This document shows positions 52,873 to 62,009 of a stretch of DNA of 64,000 bases, one piece after another. Both the position numbers and the translations under genes were made by a program. The DNA lies in the NCBI GenBank assembly GCA_039808765.1, contig JBDHTQ010000006.1, forward strand, positions 62,001 to 126,000, in the 5' to 3' direction. The number at the start of each line of letters is the position of its first letter. Within the stretch, counting starts at the first letter, position 1. Source of the stretch: JBDHTQ01 sp039808765. Lineage in GTDB: Bacteria; Pseudomonadota; Alphaproteobacteria; UBA2400. The notes under the pieces are model-generated. The model worked only from the letters and a program-made list of their open reading frames with translations. It was not told where the DNA came from and ran no database searches.

Positions 52873-52940
52873 GTCACAAAATCCCAAAATGATGGAATCA
52901 CCGAGACCATCTTTGACGACGCCTTTCTGTCAAAACAATA
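52873..52940 (+). repeat. Dispersed intergenic repeat, copy F
   Basis: Left arm aaatcccaaaatgatggaat, core at 52906-52934 (accatctttgacgacgcctt and onward). It fills the gap between the convergent parB and UDG genes. The distal hairpin of copies B and E is not present. Confidence 0.8.
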
Positions 52941-52948
52941 AAACCGCC

Positions 52949-53695
52949 CTAGATGAAGTCTTCTGAAGATGATGGGCGCCAAACTTGTTGAGCGTAAAGT
53001 TGCTTTAAAACTTGGCCTGGCCAATCCTTATTAGCAAGTGGTGAAGCCGGGGAAGGGTGCAAAATATCAGCAAACCTCAAAGTTGGAAATTTTTTGCTCA
53101 GAGCGACCTCAGCTTTTTTCCGCGCATATTTACCAACACCCACCACCCATTCAGGCTCAATTATTTCAGTCACATCACGAAGATATTCATCACACTGGTT
53201 TAAGACTGGTAAAATTTCATTCGCCGCAATTTTATCGGGCGTAATATTGCGCGTTTTATCTAAAAAAGCGAGGGGACAATAGTTGAAGATAAAATGGTTA
53301 TTTAAGAAAGCATCTGCAGTTTTAAAATGGTCAATAAAAAAACCCCAGAAGCGACGACCACTTACTTCTGAACGCTTACATAACAATCCTTCGATAGGGC
53401 GATAAGGACTTGTCAGAGCGGGTGTTTGAACCGTACCCACCAAGCCAAGCAAGTTTTTAACAGCATTTACTTCGCCGAAAGGGATACCAGTTTGAACCAT
53501 ACCAAACGGGCCGGGATTCATCCCTAAAAATATGATTTTTTTTCGCCCGTTGCCATAACGCTCTAAATAGGCATGATGTAAGGACCATGCATACTGCAAA
53601 GGGTTATAGACGTGTGTGACGGGAGCAGAAAAAACGGACCCGCGCCCCACCTCTTCGGCAAAGCGCTGTGTGCGTTGAATAAGCTTCAAAGACAT
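52949..53695 (-). CDS. SMUG1-like single-strand-selective uracil-DNA glycosylase
   Basis: 248 residues. VYNPLQYAWSLHHAYLERYG, FLGMNPGPFGMVQTGIPFGE (motif A with the catalytic-loop Asn), RSEVSGRRFWGFF, FNYCPLAFLD and RNITPDK, and LHPSPASPLAN (motif B with His) are the SMUG1 family signature. It excises uracil and oxidised pyrimidines. The gene starts 4 bases after the rho stop, so it is the last gene of the hem-rho transcript. A bacterial SMUG is uncommon but known. Confidence 0.9.
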   Translation of the reverse strand: MSLKLIQRTQRFAEEVGRGSVFSAPVTHVYNPLQYAWSLHHAYLERYGNGRKKIIFLGMNPGPFGMVQTGIPFGEVNAVKNLLGLVGTVQTPALTSPYRPIEGLLCKRSEVSGRRFWGFFIDHFKTADAFLNNHFIFNYCPLAFLDKTRNITPDKIAANEILPVLNQCDEYLRDVTEIIEPEWVVGVGKYARKKAEVALSKKFPTLRFADILHPSPASPLANKDWPGQVLKQLYAQQVWRPSSSEDFI

Positions 53696-53699
53696 GGGT

Positions 53700-54956
53700 T
53701 TACTGATTCATCGACTCGAAGAAATCATTGTTACTCTTGCTGTGTTTAAGCTTATCAAGCAAGAACTCAATTGACTCAACAGTTCCCATCGGCATGAGGA
53801 TTCGGCGAAGAACCCACATTTTACTGAGCGTTGATTTATCGACCAGCAGCTCTTCTTTACGCGTCCCTGATTTTCCAATATCAATTGCAGGGAAGGTCCG
53901 CTTATCCGCAATCTTGCGATCCAAGACCAATTCGCTGTTACCTGTTCCTTTAAACTCTTCAAAAATCACTTCATCCATACGACTGCCAGTATCAATCAAA
54001 GCAGTAGCAATAATGGTCAGTGATCCACCTTCTTCAATGTTACGGGCCGCACCAAAGAAGCGTTTTGGACGCTGCAATGCATTAGCATCCACACCACCTG
54101 TTAAAACCTTACCACTTGAAGGAACAACAGTGTTGTATGCGCGCGCTAAGCGGGTAATTGAGTCGAGCAAGATCACCACGTCACGTTTATGTTCAACCAA
54201 ACGCTTGGCTTTCTCAATAACCATTTCTGCCACCTGAACGTGGCGCGATGCAGGCTCATCAAACGTTGAAGAGATAACCTCACCTTTAACCGAGCGTGCC
54301 ATATCCGTCACTTCTTCGGGACGTTCGTCAATGAGCAAAACAATTAAGTATACTTCAGGATGGTTGGTGCTGATCGAGTGCGCAATGTTTTGCAGCATCA
54401 CAGTTTTACCAGTACGCGGCGGGGCAACGATCAAGCCACGCTGGCCTTTACCCATCGGTGCAACCAGCTCAATCACACGTGGAAGATAGTTCTTTTTTGT
54501 GGGATCAGCGATTTCAAAGTTGAGTTTTTTGTCCGGAAAGAGCGGGGTCAAGTTGTCAAAATTGATACGATGGCGCACACGATCTGGATCTTCAAAGTTG
54601 ATGGTGTTTATTTTTGTCAGGGCAAAATAACGTTCCTGTTCTTTCGGTGAACGAATTTCCCCCTCGACCGTATCACCTGTGCGCAATGCGTGCTTGCGAA
54701 TATGAGCAGGGGCGACATAAATATCATCCGGACCAGGTAAATAATTTGATTCAGGTGCGCGCAAAAATCCAAAACCATCCGGCAAAACTTCAATCACACC
54801 TTCACCATAGATTGGTGTTCCGTTTTCAGCAAGTTGCTTAAGGATAGCAAAAAGCATATCTTGTTTGCGCAGCGCACTGGCGTTTTCGATTTTTAATTCT
54901 TCCGCAAAAGCCAAAAGCTCAGCTGGAGTTTTTAATTTTAATTCATGGAGATGCAT
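53700..54956 (-). CDS. rho: Transcription termination factor Rho
   Basis: 418 residues. N-terminal Rho_N helices, cold-shock-type RNA-binding domain (GEGVIEVLPDGFGFLRAPES, DIYVAPAHIRKHALRTGD), Walker A VAPPRTGKTVMLQNIA, Walker B DVVILLDSITRLARAYN, Q-loop GGVDANALQRPKRFFGAARN. A 177-base leader (54957-55133) contains the palindrome acagtcggactgt and could host rho autoregulation, though none is proven. Confidence 0.97.
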   Translation of the reverse strand: MHLHELKLKTPAELLAFAEELKIENASALRKQDMLFAILKQLAENGTPIYGEGVIEVLPDGFGFLRAPESNYLPGPDDIYVAPAHIRKHALRTGDTVEGEIRSPKEQERYFALTKINTINFEDPDRVRHRINFDNLTPLFPDKKLNFEIADPTKKNYLPRVIELVAPMGKGQRGLIVAPPRTGKTVMLQNIAHSISTNHPEVYLIVLLIDERPEEVTDMARSVKGEVISSTFDEPASRHVQVAEMVIEKAKRLVEHKRDVVILLDSITRLARAYNTVVPSSGKVLTGGVDANALQRPKRFFGAARNIEEGGSLTIIATALIDTGSRMDEVIFEEFKGTGNSELVLDRKIADKRTFPAIDIGKSGTRKEELLVDKSTLSKMWVLRRILMPMGTVESIEFLLDKLKHSKSNNDFFESMNQ

Positions 54957-55133
54957 GGAGTGTTTTTAATCCGTTAGGAAAGACAAAGGGAAACAGTCCG
55001 ACTGTGAATGATGCCCACCTGAAGAAAATTCAGATTTTTAGGAGAAACCGCAGACATCAGCGGCTGTAGACGGTCGTATACTACTCCATGATCCATGCAA
55101 TGTCAAAAGTTCTTTTAAGAGCGCGTCAAATCC

Positions 55134-55571
55134 TTAAAAAGGCTTAAAAACAGCCAAGCCAACAATTAAAATCAAAATAAATGTTGGTACTTCATTGAAG
55201 ATACGAAAAAATTTTTCTGAGTGAGGGCGCTCATCCCGGGCAAAAGATTTGCGATAATGCGACAACATGCCATGAAACCCCATGAGAATTAAAAGAAGGG
55301 CAAATTTAGCATGAAACCAGTGTGTGCTTATAAACCACGCCCCACCCAGTTCATAGATCATTCCGAGACCACCAACCCAGGTGCAAACCATGGCGGGGGT
55401 CATGATAATTTTGTTAAGTTTATATTCCATTATTTTAAAGAGCGCAGATGATTCTGATTGGGGCTGAGTGCGGCTATGATAAACGTATAAACGCGGAAGA
55501 TAGAAAAGCGCTGCAAACCAAGCCACAAACGAGATGATGTGAAGCGCACGAAAAAAAAGATAAAGCGTCAT
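55134..55571 (-). CDS. hemJ: Protoporphyrinogen oxidase HemJ
   Basis: 145 residues, four to five membrane helices. LYLFFRALHIISFVAWFAALFYLPRLYVYH carries the conserved His and Arg/Tyr; FHAKFALLLILMGFHGML and RIFNEVPTFILI are family motifs. It oxidises protoporphyrinogen IX. It starts one base after the hemH stop, and its ribosome site AAGGGG is within the hemH 3' end. Confidence 0.94.
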   Translation of the reverse strand: MTLYLFFRALHIISFVAWFAALFYLPRLYVYHSRTQPQSESSALFKIMEYKLNKIIMTPAMVCTWVGGLGMIYELGGAWFISTHWFHAKFALLLILMGFHGMLSHYRKSFARDERPHSEKFFRIFNEVPTFILILIVGLAVFKPF

Positions 55572-55572
55572 G

Positions 55573-56649
55573 CTATGAGCCCCTTATTGAAGCTGCACAC
55601 GGGCAGGCCTGCCACGCTTCCCCACAGCAGCTGTGCGGAAAAAAAAGAACTGTTGGAGATGTGCAGGCTTGTGCAACAAGGTCAGCAAGACCACTGATAA
55701 ATTGTGGTGCACACCCCAGTGCTGGCACTCGCGCATAGTACGGAACACCTGATGCATCCGCAAGCTCACGATATTCAATATCCAACTCGACCAAAGTCTC
55801 AGAATGTTCTGAAACAAAGGCAATTGGAAGAATAACCAGTGGTCGCTTTTCTTTGCCAGCACGGCGAATTTCTTCTTCAGTCGAGGGCTTAATCCATGCA
55901 AGCGGGCCCACTTTAGACTGATATGTATTGATCATGTCGCTTTCATCGCAGGGCTCACCAGATAAGGCTAAAACGTGTGCTATCGCTGATCGCAAAGCTT
56001 GAGCCGTTTGCTCACAATGCGACTGATAAGGATCTTTGCGCTGTGTAATTACTTTTTGAGGCAGCCCGTGAGCAGAAAACAAAATTCGCGGTCGACCATG
56101 TTTTTTTGCTTCCTCAATGTGAGGACGCGCAAGTGCACAATAGGCTTCAATGATAGCTGGCAAAACAGGGTAACAGCAAATGGACGTTTTTTTGGAACGT
56201 TCCTCCGTTGAGAGAAAATGGTCCATTTGCGAAAATGATGATGCCGTGGTGGTGGTCGAAAATTGAGGGTAAAGCGGAAGATAAATAATTTTATCGGGCG
56301 CAAATTGATGAATGTGTTGCGCAACATCCTTGGCGAGGGGATGCCAGTAGCGCATGATTATAAACGTGCGAAATGAGTCGTGAGGAAAACGTTGTTTTAA
56401 TGCGGCTTCAAGAGCAGCAGACTGAGCTTGTGTTTCTTCAAGAAGAGGACTTTTTCCACCAATTTTTTTATAAATTTCTTTAGCTACCGGCGCGCGTCGT
56501 TTTGCAATAAACCATGCAAGCATTGTTCTGAACGGTTGTGGGAGAGAAAGAATAGCCGGATCATTAAACAGATTAAACAAAAACGGCTTAACTGCTTCCA
56601 GCTGATCAGGGCCGCCAAGGTTAAACAAACAAACAGCTATGCGTGCCAT
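55573..56649 (-). CDS. hemH: Ferrochelatase with a Cys-rich C-terminal extension
   Basis: 358 residues. VCLFNLGGPDQLEAVKPFLFNLFNDP, FIIMRYWHPLAKD, LFSAHGLPQKVI (catalytic His), YQSKVGPLAWIKPST, and FVSEHSETLVELDIEY (catalytic His/Glu) are all present. It inserts iron into protoporphyrin IX. After the normal end (GLADLVAQAC) come about 32 residues, FFPHSCCGEAWQACPCAASI among them, with five cysteines. Some ferrochelatases bind a [2Fe-2S] cluster; this tail may do so, or may be a read-on after a lost stop. Confidence 0.95.
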   Translation of the reverse strand: MARIAVCLFNLGGPDQLEAVKPFLFNLFNDPAILSLPQPFRTMLAWFIAKRRAPVAKEIYKKIGGKSPLLEETQAQSAALEAALKQRFPHDSFRTFIIMRYWHPLAKDVAQHIHQFAPDKIIYLPLYPQFSTTTTASSFSQMDHFLSTEERSKKTSICCYPVLPAIIEAYCALARPHIEEAKKHGRPRILFSAHGLPQKVITQRKDPYQSHCEQTAQALRSAIAHVLALSGEPCDESDMINTYQSKVGPLAWIKPSTEEEIRRAGKEKRPLVILPIAFVSEHSETLVELDIEYRELADASGVPYYARVPALGCAPQFISGLADLVAQACTSPTVLFFPHSCCGEAWQACPCAASIRGS

Positions 56650-56658
56650 TAAATACCC

Positions 56659-57660
56659 TTACCGCTTAAGTAAGCGCGCTAATGCTTCAACATTCTCGAC
56701 AGGCGTTTCTTTATTGATTCCGTGCCCTAAATTAAAAATAAACGGGCGCTTTTGTGTAAGCGATAAGATGTTTTCAATCGCTTTTTCCATTTCAGGCCCC
56801 CCTATGCGCAATAATTCAGGATCAAGATTACCCTGTAAAACAACTTTGCGTGAGATGGCCTCCACGGCCCATGCCATATCCACACCTTGATCGAGGGAAA
56901 TTCCGGTGACACCTGTTTGTACAGCATAGGTGTTTAAATATTTTACGCCCAGCTGACGTGGAAAACCGATGATCGGGAGCTTAGGATATTTGCTCCGCAA
57001 AATCATGACAATAGCGGCCGTTGGTTCAATAACCCATCGTTGTACGTTATCACAACTGCCGGCCCAGCTATCAAACAACTGGATGACGTCCGCCCCTGCT
57101 TCGATTTGTCCTTCAAGATAGATCAGGGTTGCCTCAATAATTTTATCAATCAGCCGTTCAAACCCAGCCGGATCACGCGCCGCGACAGGATTAATGTCAC
57201 GAAAATTTACACCTGCGCCTTCACGTTTGATCATGTAACAAGCAATGCTCCACGGACTGCCAGCAAAGCCGATTAATGCTTTGTCTTCACTCAACTGGCT
57301 TTTAACCCGACGCACCGTTTCAAAAATCGGTTCAACTTTTTTGATATCGGGATTCAGTGCGTTCACATCCAAAGAACCAAGCTTTGGGCCTTCACCTTCA
57401 GCAAACGTTACGTCCTGCCCCAGCATGTGTGGAACGATTAAAATATCTGAAAACAAAATTGCAGCATCCATATTGAAGCGACGCAGGGGTTGCAGGGTCA
57501 CTTCTGTGGCGAGTTCAGGATTGAGGCAAAGATTAAGAAACCCCCCTGCTTTTTCTCGCACCTCGCGATATTCTGGCAAATAACGACCCGCTTGACGCAT
57601 GAGCCAAAAAGGGGGCGGGATCACTCCATGATCCGTAAGGACAGATAAAATCTTATTCAT
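56659..57660 (-). CDS. hemE: Uroporphyrinogen decarboxylase
   Basis: 333 residues from ATG 57660, which gives the normal N-terminus just before PPPFWLMRQAGRYLPEYREV; ATG 57705 is an alternative. Other motifs: AAILFSDILIVPHMLGQDV, GFAGSPWSIACYMI, QLFDSWAGSCD and FNLGHGINKETPVENV. It converts uroporphyrinogen III to coproporphyrinogen III. It is the gene flanking the origin, as in Caulobacter, and heads an operon with hemH, hemJ, rho and the UDG gene. Confidence 0.97.
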   Translation of the reverse strand: MNKILSVLTDHGVIPPPFWLMRQAGRYLPEYREVREKAGGFLNLCLNPELATEVTLQPLRRFNMDAAILFSDILIVPHMLGQDVTFAEGEGPKLGSLDVNALNPDIKKVEPIFETVRRVKSQLSEDKALIGFAGSPWSIACYMIKREGAGVNFRDINPVAARDPAGFERLIDKIIEATLIYLEGQIEAGADVIQLFDSWAGSCDNVQRWVIEPTAAIVMILRSKYPKLPIIGFPRQLGVKYLNTYAVQTGVTGISLDQGVDMAWAVEAISRKVVLQGNLDPELLRIGGPEMEKAIENILSLTQKRPFIFNLGHGINKETPVENVEALARLLKR

Positions 57661-57824
57661 GGATTTCTTATGCCCTGTTGTCTGTTTCTCGTCTAGAGGG
57701 TTCATCGTGTGAGTGTACAGAGGGGCATCACCCAACTTCTTCTTCCTCTTATATAAATATATATATTTAGGTAGAGGTAACTGTTGGGAGGTGGAAACAT
57801 GAGGATAACTCGATGTACTCAATA

Positions 57825-57833
57825 TTATCCACA
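57825..57833 (+). promoter_or_regulatory. DnaA box 1
   Basis: Perfect TTATCCACA, immediately followed by a GANTC site (57834-57838). Confidence 0.85.
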
Positions 57834-57984
57834 GACTCGGCTGCCTTCTGGAAGAAAAAGAGAACACGTCATGCGTTCCTTAATTATTAACAGAATTTAA
57901 CACTTTTGCGGCCACGAGTCGCAATTCGAGTCTTCCACAGGCTCGACTCGGCTTTAAAGGTTAACAAATGGTTACTAAAGACTC
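57834..57984. promoter_or_regulatory. Cluster of GANTC (CcrM-type) methylation sites in oriC
   Basis: GACTC or GAGTC at 57834, 57916, 57928, 57945 and 57980: five in 151 bases. A 4-fixed-base palindromic site is expected about once per 256 bases, so this is a clear enrichment. Methylation itself cannot be seen in sequence. Confidence 0.65.
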
Positions 57985-58041
57985 GGAGAATGAAAAAATG
58001 GTTAATGGGGATAATTTAACCCCTTAAGCGTAAATCAGTGG

Positions 58042-58061
58042 TTATCCACATTTTATCCACA
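58042..58061 (+). promoter_or_regulatory. DnaA boxes 2 and 3, tandem
   Basis: Two perfect TTATCCACA boxes (58042-58050 and 58053-58061), same orientation, starts 11 bases apart, i.e. on nearly the same helix face. Confidence 0.87.
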
Positions 58062-58133
58062 GTAACTGTTTCAGGCCACATCGTTTGATTGCATGTAGAA
58101 AGACGTGTATGGTGACCCAAGGAGAAGGGTTAT

Positions 58134-58772
58134 ATGAAAATTGTCGGCTTAACGGGTTCCATCGGTATGGGGAAATCCACCACATCGCGCCAGCTTAAAC
58201 GCATGGGCTATCCTGTTCAGGATGCAGACGCGGTTGTGCACCAGTTAATGGAACGGAATGGAGTCGCGGTGCCCGCGATCGAAAAAGAATTTCCTGGTGT
58301 GACGGTTGACGGAGCTATTGATCGTGAACGATTGGCAAAAATTGTTTTTGCTCGCGCCGCGGCGCTCAAAATTTTAGAAGGAATAATATTCCCTTTTGTA
58401 TTTAAAGAGCATGTTTGGTGGATTAATCATATGCGCGAAAATAAGCAAGCGATCGTGTTTTTGGATATCCCTTTGCTGTACGAAACCGAGTGGGATGCCT
58501 ATTGCGACGCTGTAATGGTTGTCAGTGCTCCCGCTGAAGTGCAACGGGCACGCGTTTTGGCTCGTCCCCGTATGACAGAGCAGCGCTTCAATGATATTTT
58601 ATCACGTCAGTTAAGCGATGAGCAAAAGCGTGCTCGTGCAGATTTTATTATCAATACGGGCGAAGGATTGGGTAAAAGCCGCCAGGATTTATTGCGAGCG
58701 ATTAAAGCCATTCTCAGCCAGAGTTATAAATCAAAGCGCAGAAAGGACCTGCCCAAAGATGTCAACGCGTGA
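58134..58772 (+). CDS. coaE: Dephospho-CoA kinase
   Basis: 212 residues. P-loop VGLTGSIGMGKSTTSRQL, then DADAVVHQL, VVSAPAEVQRARVLAR and ADFIINTG. It phosphorylates dephospho-CoA, the last step of CoA synthesis. GAAGGG precedes the ATG. First gene right of the origin; overlaps dnaQ by 14 bases. Confidence 0.96.
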   Translation: MKIVGLTGSIGMGKSTTSRQLKRMGYPVQDADAVVHQLMERNGVAVPAIEKEFPGVTVDGAIDRERLAKIVFARAAALKILEGIIFPFVFKEHVWWINHMRENKQAIVFLDIPLLYETEWDAYCDAVMVVSAPAEVQRARVLARPRMTEQRFNDILSRQLSDEQKRARADFIINTGEGLGKSRQDLLRAIKAILSQSYKSKRRKDLPKDVNA

Positions 58773-59487
58773 AATTATTCTTGATACTGAAACGACGGGT
58801 ATGGATCCAGCCAAAGGCGAGCGAATCGTCGAAATTGGCTGTATTGAGCTGATTAATTTGGTCCCCACGGGACGGACATTTCACAAATACCTTAACCCTG
58901 AAAAAGAAATTTCAGCTGAAGTCGTTGCTGTTCATGGACTGGATAACGAGCGTTTAAAAAACGAACCTTTGTTTGTTGAGATTGCTGGTGATCTTGTTGA
59001 TTTTATTGGCGATGCAAACATTGTGGCGCACAATGCTTTTTTCGATATCAAATTTATTAATGCCGAATTGGCGCGGTGCGGATATGCGAGCTATGAGCCT
59101 AAACAGGTTGTCGACACTTTGATGCTAGCGCGTAAGCGTTTTCCGGGTGCTCCTGCATCGCTGGATGCTTTATGTAAAAGATTTGGAATCGATAATTCCA
59201 ACCGTACACTGCACGGTGCATTACTCGATGCGCAACTGCTGGCTGATGTTTATCTTGAATTAAAAGGGGGTAAGCAAGCAGGGCTTGGTTTAGATGAAAG
59301 TGCGGTGGATGAACCTGCTGATGTGAATGGGGCCGCTTTGCAGCGATCACTTCGGCCTGCTCGCTCCTTTGTTCCTACAGCCGACGAACTGGAAGCCCAT
59401 CAGGCGTTTATCAAAAAGCTGACGCAGCCACTGTGGCTAAAACAACAGGAAAGTGAAGCCGCAATAAAAGCGATACAACAAAACTAA
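58759..59487 (+). CDS. dnaQ: DNA polymerase III epsilon subunit (proofreading exonuclease)
   Basis: 242 residues from ATG 58759 inside the coaE end. DEDDh motifs: EIILDTETTGMDPAKGERIVEI, NIVAHNAFFDIKFI and HGALLDAQLLADVY. The C-terminal ~45 residues match the alpha-subunit-binding region of DnaQ (ELEAHQAFIKKL then LWLKQQESE). The coaE-dnaQ pair beside the origin is conserved in alphaproteobacteria, so this rather than the 45.6-kb exonuclease is epsilon. Confidence 0.95.
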   Translation: MSTREIILDTETTGMDPAKGERIVEIGCIELINLVPTGRTFHKYLNPEKEISAEVVAVHGLDNERLKNEPLFVEIAGDLVDFIGDANIVAHNAFFDIKFINAELARCGYASYEPKQVVDTLMLARKRFPGAPASLDALCKRFGIDNSNRTLHGALLDAQLLADVYLELKGGKQAGLGLDESAVDEPADVNGAALQRSLRPARSFVPTADELEAHQAFIKKLTQPLWLKQQESEAAIKAIQQN

Positions 59488-59490
59488 AAT

Positions 59491-60192
59491 CTAAAGATAT
59501 TTTTGTAAAAAGTTGTAGCTTCGATTGTTGGCAAGTGTTGCAGATGATTCATCATAATGCACACCTCCCTCACGCGCGAAGGCATGATCCATGCTTTCGT
59601 AAAGATGATATGTAACAAGTTCATTGCGTTTAAGAACAGGCTCATAAATTTTGCGCAGTTCTTCCGTGGCATATTTGTCTTCAGAGGCAACATGCACCAT
59701 GAGGGGATGAGTGATTTTTATAAATTCATCAACAAAATTTTCCAGCCCCACGCCATAATAACTTACGCTGGCATCAATTTTAGTCCTGCACGCCATCATC
59801 ACCGCCAGGCGGCCCCCCAAACAATATCCAACACATCCGACCTTGCCATTTGAAAGAGTATGGTTACGCAACCAATCCATTGTCGCGGTAAGATCATCAA
59901 TGCCTTTGTTTTGGTCAAAGCCATTCATGTAGGCAAAAGCCTGATTCCATTCTTCCTGAGTTTTGTCTGTGAGGACAACGCCTGGTTTTTGCCGCCAAAA
60001 AAGGTCAGGGCAAAGCGCGATATATCCCAAACGCGCATAAACCTCACAAATATGCCTCATCGTGTCGTTAACACCAAAAATTTCCTGAATAACGATCACA
60101 CAAGAAGCTTTACCGTCAATAGAATCAGGAAGAGCAAGATATCCGCTAAACGTGCCGGAGCCATCGGCTGCATTGATTTCAACAGGTGTCAT
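59491..60192 (-). CDS. Dienelactone hydrolase family protein
   Basis: 233 residues from ATG 60192, preceded by GGAGGATC. VIVIQEIFGVNDTMRHICEVYARLGY (Glu near the active site), GCVGYCLGGRLAVMMA (Cys nucleophile), VHVASEDKYAT (Asp) and YESMDHAFAREGG (His) make the Cys-Asp-His triad of dienelactone hydrolases. Substrate unknown; no aromatic-degradation genes are near. Divergent from mnmE across 89 bases. Confidence 0.93.
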   Translation of the reverse strand: MTPVEINAADGSGTFSGYLALPDSIDGKASCVIVIQEIFGVNDTMRHICEVYARLGYIALCPDLFWRQKPGVVLTDKTQEEWNQAFAYMNGFDQNKGIDDLTATMDWLRNHTLSNGKVGCVGYCLGGRLAVMMACRTKIDASVSYYGVGLENFVDEFIKITHPLMVHVASEDKYATEELRKIYEPVLKRNELVTYHLYESMDHAFAREGGVHYDESSATLANNRSYNFLQKYL

Positions 60193-60281
60193 GTGAGATC
60201 CTCCATAAAAGTGATGTAGCATATAAAAAGTCTCTGTCAAAAGGCTCTTGAATAAAAAGCGCGCATGCGCCACAAAAGCGC

Positions 60282-61604
60282 ATGAGCCATGCAGATACAA
60301 TCTTTGCGCCAGCCACCGGGTCGGGGCGAACCGCTATCGCTATTATTCGCATAAGCGGAACAGCATGTGCGAGCGTGATGAAAAAGTTTATCGGACGCAT
60401 TTTGCCCGACCGAGAAATACACTACGTCACATTAAAAGAAAATGATGAGGTTATTGATCGTGCAATGATGGTGCGTTTTGCCAAGCCAAAAACATATACA
60501 GGCGAAGACATGATTGAGCTTCATGTTCACGGTAGTCCAACAATTCTTTCGCGTGTGAGTGAGTGTTTGCTGCATATGGGATTAAGGTTAGCAGAGGCAG
60601 GAGAGTTTACACGCCGTGCGGTACAAAATGGTAAAATGGATCTTACCGAAGCCGAGGCCATTGCAGATCTTGTGAATGCAGAAACAGAAGAACAACGTAA
60701 GCAGGCGCTTCGACAGATGGGGGGGGCGCTTAAAAAAATTTATGATGGTTGGAAAGAGCGCTTGAATCGTACACAGGCTCACCTAGAAGCTGCGATAGAT
60801 TTTGCTGATGACGACCTTCCTCCCGCGCTGAAAGAGGGAATTGAATGTGAAATAAGTCACCTGATTAAAGAGATGAAATACCATCTTGAAGATGGTCATC
60901 GTGGTCAACGTCTGCGGGATGGAGTGTATGCGGCGATCATCGGTGCACCCAATGCAGGTAAATCATCCCTACTTAACCTAATCGCTAAAAGGGATGTTGC
61001 TATCGTAACATCGCAAGCGGGTACCACCCGCGATGTGTTGGAAGTGCCATGTGATTTAGGGGGATACCCTGTTACTTTAGCTGATACCGCCGGCTTGCGC
61101 GAAGCGAATGATATTGTTGAAAAAGAAGGGATAAGGCGTGCCCTGATGCGTGCTAAGGACGCCGATTTCAGGGTGTTGGTTTTTGATGCTACACAAGAAC
61201 GCTTAGACGATAAAACTTTTGAGCAATATCAGGAAGGTGATATTGTGGTGATAAACAAATGTGATCTTGCTCATCCTTCATCATTACCCAATATCGGTTG
61301 GCGTGGAGCAATCCCGCTTTCTACAGTGACAGAAGAAGGTTTTTTTATGTTGCTTGCAGCGCTTTCTGCACGGGCTGAAGAATTGGCTGGGTTAAACAAT
61401 ACGCAAACGCTGACCCGAGAACGTCATCGCAGTGCCGTTAATGAAACGCTGGAAGCGCTTGAACGCGCCATGACAGCACCGCAAATTGATTTAATGGCAG
61501 AAGATATTCGCTTGGCTAGCCGCCAGCTGGGACGAATTACGGGTCAAACCGGCGTAGAGGATTTGCTCGATATTATTTTTCGCGACTTTTGCCTTGGTAA
61601 GTAG
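60282..61604 (+). CDS. mnmE: tRNA modification GTPase MnmE
   Basis: 440 residues. N-terminal formyl-THF-binding domain (TIFAPATGSGRTAIAIIRIS, YTGEDMIELHVHGSP, GEFTRRAVQNGKMDLTEAEA), then a GTPase domain with G1 GAPNAGKSSLLN, G2 GTTRD, G3 DTAGLRE, G4 NKCD, and the C-terminal FCLGK where the Cys is catalytic for family members. Partner of MnmG. The terminal CxGK motif confirms a complete gene. Confidence 0.97.
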   Translation: MSHADTIFAPATGSGRTAIAIIRISGTACASVMKKFIGRILPDREIHYVTLKENDEVIDRAMMVRFAKPKTYTGEDMIELHVHGSPTILSRVSECLLHMGLRLAEAGEFTRRAVQNGKMDLTEAEAIADLVNAETEEQRKQALRQMGGALKKIYDGWKERLNRTQAHLEAAIDFADDDLPPALKEGIECEISHLIKEMKYHLEDGHRGQRLRDGVYAAIIGAPNAGKSSLLNLIAKRDVAIVTSQAGTTRDVLEVPCDLGGYPVTLADTAGLREANDIVEKEGIRRALMRAKDADFRVLVFDATQERLDDKTFEQYQEGDIVVINKCDLAHPSSLPNIGWRGAIPLSTVTEEGFFMLLAALSARAEELAGLNNTQTLTRERHRSAVNETLEALERAMTAPQIDLMAEDIRLASRQLGRITGQTGVEDLLDIIFRDFCLGK

Positions 61605-62009
61605 CTCCTGCTAAAAACCTTCCAGGTGGTTCAAAATTTATTTTAGTGTTGACGTTAAGTTTAAGAATTATGCAAAAGGAGAGTATTTTATACGAAACAA
61701 TCTTTACGGCGGCATTAAAGACTCCGCTTGATCATTTTGTGCTTAGCACCGATCAACTGTTTACTCTCCAAGGAATAATGGACACAGGTAGTCGATGGTA
61801 AAAATGATGCTTTAACGATGCAGCAGCCCCTATCATAAGTCCCTTACAAAGCGCCTCACTCAACGCACGGCCAATATGATTAGTGAACCGGCAAAATCCA
61901 TCTTTTGCCAACGATAGTAGACGAAAAAAAACACTCACTACCACCCGCAACAACATATTGTCGCCTCGGGGAATATTGCTTTTCTTCAACCTTAGATGAA
62001 TAAAGATAT
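61605..62009. other. 405-base gap without a supported gene
   Basis: Between mnmE and the convergent phasin-like gene. A 78-codon minus-strand frame (61753-61989) begins at TTG with no proper ribosome site and no family resemblance. A stretch aaaatccatcttttgccaac near 61899 vaguely recalls the dispersed repeat but is not counted as a copy. Confidence 0.5.

Larger units (their letters stand above)
57740..58075. other. oriC: Chromosomal replication origin, oriC
   Basis: This is the 473-base gap hemE-coaE. It holds three perfect DnaA boxes TTATCCACA at 57825, 58042 and 58053, two one-mismatch boxes in the other orientation (TGAGGATAA 57800, TGGGGATAA 58006), an AT-rich run of TATA repeats at 57749-57769 that could unwind, paired TTAA motifs near 57880-57900 that resemble CtrA half-sites, and five GANTC sites. 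Flanking genes are transcribed away from it on both sides. The hemE-linked position equals that of the Caulobacter origin. Exact limits are inferred. Confidence 0.88.

Noticed and set aside
52800..53024. 74-codon minus-strand frame spanning repeat copy F
   Set aside because: It overlaps the end of the UDG gene in another frame; only the repeat-derived part resembles anything, and that is shared by non-coding copies.
61895..61925. Possible seventh repeat copy
   Set aside because: Only a short vague match (ccatcttttgccaacg) without either arm or the TGCGTTAAA end.
61753..61989. 78-codon minus-strand frame after mnmE
   Set aside because: TTG start without usable ribosome site, no motif, no neighbour support.
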